Source: Lachnospiraceae bacterium (lineage in GTDB: Bacteria; Bacillota_A; Clostridia; Lachnospirales; Lachnospiraceae). Taken from it: 7,037 nucleotides of DNA. Positions within the stretch are counted from its first letter, which is position 1. Every line of letters starts with the position of its first letter. Under the pieces are notes generated by a model, which worked only from the letters and a program-made list of their open reading frames with translations, did not search any database and was not told the DNA's origin. Shown here one piece after another: positions 5,839 to 7,037 of the stretch. Where the stretch lies: positions 1 through 7,037 of the forward strand of contig JAETQR010000092.1 of NCBI GenBank assembly GCA_021770615.1, written 5' to 3'. The position numbers and the translations under genes were made by a program.

Positions 5839-6681
5839 ATGAGGACAGTGAAGGAAATTTCAAATATTACAGGTATCAGTGTGCGCACGCTTCACTATTA
5901 TGATGAGATCGGTTTGCTGAAACCAACGGATAAGAGTGATGCCGGATACCGGCTTTATGACGATAAGGCCTTAGAACGACTGCAGCAGATTTTGTTCTTT
6001 CGTGAGTTTGACATTCCCTTAAAAGAAATCAAAGCGGTTATGGAAAATCCTGCTCTTGACAGAAACCACATATTACAAATGCAGCGGAAGATGCTTACAG
6101 CGAAGATTGAGCGTCTGGAGCATCTGGTTGCCAGCATTGATGATATTCTGAAAGGAGACAATCGGATGGATTTTGCAATTTTTAATAAGACAGAGCTGGA
6201 GGAAATGTTTCAGGCAATGATCGACCATATGCCGGAAGAGATCAGAAAAACAGCCATAGAGGAATTTGGTGGACTGGATGAGTGGCGGGAGCATTATATT
6301 AAGACTCTTTCCAGTGAAGATATGCAGAAACGCTATCAGAAAATGGTGGAATGGTTTGGCGGGAAGGAGGAGTATCTTGCTACTGTAAAAAATCCGGTCA
6401 GCAAAGAGGTTGCCGGGAGTTACCAGAAACGCATAGATGCTATTTTAGAGAAATTAGCCGGTAAGCGGGACTGTCCTGCCGATTCCTTTGAAGTAAAGGA
6501 GATAATCGGAGAATATGGTTTTGTTATGAAACAACTCTGCCAGGTGAAGGATGAAAAAGAAATGATGCTTTCTCTTGCACAGACTTATTGTAATGAACAA
6601 GTCAGAGCCAATACGGATGAGAAATACGGTGACGGGGCGGCACAGTTTTTAATGCAGGCCATAGAAGCATTTTACAAGTGA
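5839..6681 (+). CDS. MerR-family regulator with TipAS-type ligand-binding domain
   Basis: Drug-responsive transcription activator of 280 residues. N-terminal MerR winged HTH about 1-72: VKEISNITGISVRTLHYYDE (4-23), then GLLKPT and the wing AGYRLYD (35-41). A dimerisation coiled coil runs about 76-105. The C-terminal part (about 110-280) resembles the TipAS antibiotic-recognition domain of TipA/Mta-type regulators, with EWREHYIK, MVEWFGGKEEY and the closing AQFLMQAIEAFY. Cysteines stand at 212, 234 and 251; TipAS binds thiopeptides through a cysteine, but I cannot say whether any of these is equivalent. AGGAGG at 5824-5829 is 9 nt before the ATG. It has its own MerR-type promoter and terminator, so it is a single-gene unit. 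An internal ribosome binding site at codon 110 suggests a second, shorter product. The ligand is unknown. Confidence 0.93.
   Translation: MRTVKEISNITGISVRTLHYYDEIGLLKPTDKSDAGYRLYDDKALERLQQILFFREFDIPLKEIKAVMENPALDRNHILQMQRKMLTAKIERLEHLVASIDDILKGDNRMDFAIFNKTELEEMFQAMIDHMPEEIRKTAIEEFGGLDEWREHYIKTLSSEDMQKRYQKMVEWFGGKEEYLATVKNPVSKEVAGSYQKRIDAILEKLAGKRDCPADSFEVKEIIGEYGFVMKQLCQVKDEKEMMLSLAQTYCNEQVRANTDEKYGDGAAQFLMQAIEAFYK
6151..6168 (+). promoter_or_regulatory. Internal in-frame ribosome binding site and ATG within the TipAS-type gene
   Basis: AAAGGAG (6151-6157) lies 8 nt upstream of an ATG (6166-6168) that is in frame as codon 110. Initiation there would yield a 171-residue protein holding only the ligand-binding half, free of the HTH and coiled coil. 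In Streptomyces lividans tipA, the short TipAS form arises from such an internal start, also near codon 110. The site is seen; its use is inferred. Confidence 0.6.
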
Positions 6682-6705
6682 TCGGATGGCAGTTTGAGGT
6701 GAAAC

Positions 6706-6735
6706 AGAAAAGGCCCTTTCGGGGGCCTTTTCTAT
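6706..6735 (+). terminator. Rho-independent terminator after the MerR/TipAS gene
   Basis: AGAAAAGGCCC (6706-6716) pairs perfectly with GGGCCTTTTCT (6723-6733) around the loop TTTCGG. The 11-bp stem starts 25 nt after the stop codon, and its 3' arm doubles as a T-rich run (TTTTCTATT). The complementary strand also gives a T-rich exit, so it may work in both directions. Confidence 0.88.
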
Positions 6736-6753
6736 TATAGGGTTGTCTTGGAT

Positions 6754-6879
6754 CTAGCACAGGGCGGGCATGAATTTTGCAAATAAGTACAGACCATCTT
6801 CGCCGGCGTTTATTTCGTGTGGGATGCCGTCAGATCCGGGAGTGCTTTTGATCATGCCGGTATGAGTATTGGGGAATTT
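6754..6879 (-). pseudogene. Possible C-terminal coding remnant on the minus strand
   Basis: On the minus strand the frame is open from just after a stop (6880-6882) to a TAG at 6754-6756, 41 codons in all, with an internal ATG at 6855-6853. It reads KFPNTHTGMIKSTP, then GSDGIPHEINAGEDGLYLF, then AKFMPALC. The composition and local G+C rise look like real coding sequence, unlike the AT-rich flanks. There is no ribosome binding site or full-length frame. The HEINAGED segment loosely suggests a beta-rich (cupin-like) fold, but I do not recognise the family. Chance is a real alternative. Confidence 0.27.
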
Positions 6880-6904
6880 TTATTTCGTGTTTTGCTACAA
6901 AATG

Positions 6905-6913
6905 TGATATACT
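6905..6913 (+). promoter_or_regulatory. Candidate extended -10 promoter element
   Basis: TGATATACT combines a TG dinucleotide one base before TATACT (6908-6913), an extended -10 form that can act with a weak -35. Transcription would begin near 6920, placing the inverted repeat at 6927 at the very 5' end of the RNA. No good -35 is found at 16-18 bp upstream. Confidence 0.33.
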
Positions 6914-6926
6914 GTTATTGTTATGA

Positions 6927-6947
6927 GTTGCCCGACAAATGGGCAAC
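6927..6947. repeat. Perfect 7-bp inverted repeat between two promoters
   Basis: GTTGCCC (6927-6933), loop GACAAAT, GGGCAAC (6941-6947). It has no following T-run on either strand, so it is not an intrinsic terminator. Lying upstream of the -35 at 6962, it could be an operator or, if transcribed from the candidate promoter at 6905, a leader hairpin. Confidence 0.6.
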
Positions 6948-6961
6948 AGTACCTTGAAAAC

Positions 6962-6990
6962 TTAACATATTAGCTTCCATGTAGTATAAT
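6962..6990 (+). promoter_or_regulatory. Sigma-A-type promoter for the gene at the right edge
   Basis: TTAACA (6962-6967, one mismatch to consensus) and TATAAT (6985-6990, perfect) are separated by exactly 17 bp. The start codon of the next gene lies 34 nt further on, with a ribosome binding site between. This is the best constitutive-looking promoter in the window. Confidence 0.8.
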
Positions 6991-7024
6991 AGAGACAAAT
7001 TCTAAGTGAGGAGTGTATAACAAA

Positions 7025-7037
7025 ATGTCATTTGCTA
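7025..7037 (+). CDS. Start of a gene truncated by the window edge
   Basis: ATG at 7025 opens a frame reading M-S-F-A before the sequence ends. GAGGAG at 7008-7013 stands 11 nt upstream, and a consensus promoter precedes it, so this is a genuine start. Four residues are too few to name a product. Confidence 0.65.

Noticed and set aside
6961..6974. CTTAAC and ATTAGC near the last promoter as a third copy of the regulator half-sites
   Set aside because: The units start 8 bp apart, not 11, so the geometry of the other two promoters is not met.

Overview
The window looks like a chromosomal or accessory stretch from a low-to-mid G+C anaerobic Firmicute, most likely a gut Clostridia (Lachnospiraceae/Oscillospiraceae type). 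This rests on AGGAGG-type ribosome binding sites, sigma-A-like promoters, an FtsX-type ABC transporter beside an OmpR-family two-component system, and a TipA-type MerR regulator. The genus cannot be fixed from sequence alone.

Layout, all confident genes on the + strand. (1) 170-202: promoter carrying an 11-bp-period direct repeat. (2) 244-2598: a large two-FtsX-domain ABC permease, and 2615-3388 its MacB/LolD-type ATPase, forming one operon. (3) 3391-3420: a second promoter with a related 11-bp-period direct repeat, a leader hairpin, then a response regulator (3510-4172) and its histidine kinase (4169-5386, ATGA overlap). (4) 5387-5777: a scar region with the tail of a probable Fic-type protein (5392-5571) and an unrecognised 52-residue ORF (5586-5744). 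(5) 5778-6681: a TipAS-type MerR regulator behind a textbook 19-bp-spacer MerR promoter, closed by a terminator (6706-6735). (6) 6736-7024: a minus-strand coding remnant, a perfect inverted repeat and a strong promoter leading into a gene that runs off the right edge (start at 7025).

Working model: the kinase, whose short extracytoplasmic loop is strikingly acidic, senses a signal such as a cationic peptide or envelope stress. It phosphorylates the regulator, which binds the tandem half-sites at both promoters and so controls its own operon and the transporter. The repeats are seen directly; the regulatory link is inference. The MerR/TipAS gene is a separate drug-sensing unit. Its most notable feature is an in-frame internal Shine-Dalgarno plus ATG at codon 110, exactly at the junction between DNA-binding and ligand-binding halves. 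That is the arrangement known from Streptomyces tipA, where a free drug-binding domain is made from the same gene.

No CRISPR array, tRNA, rRNA, complete insertion sequence or integrase was seen. The gene families are all known ones. The points worth pursuing are the two-promoter regulon signature, the dual-product TipAS gene, and the gene remnants between the modules.
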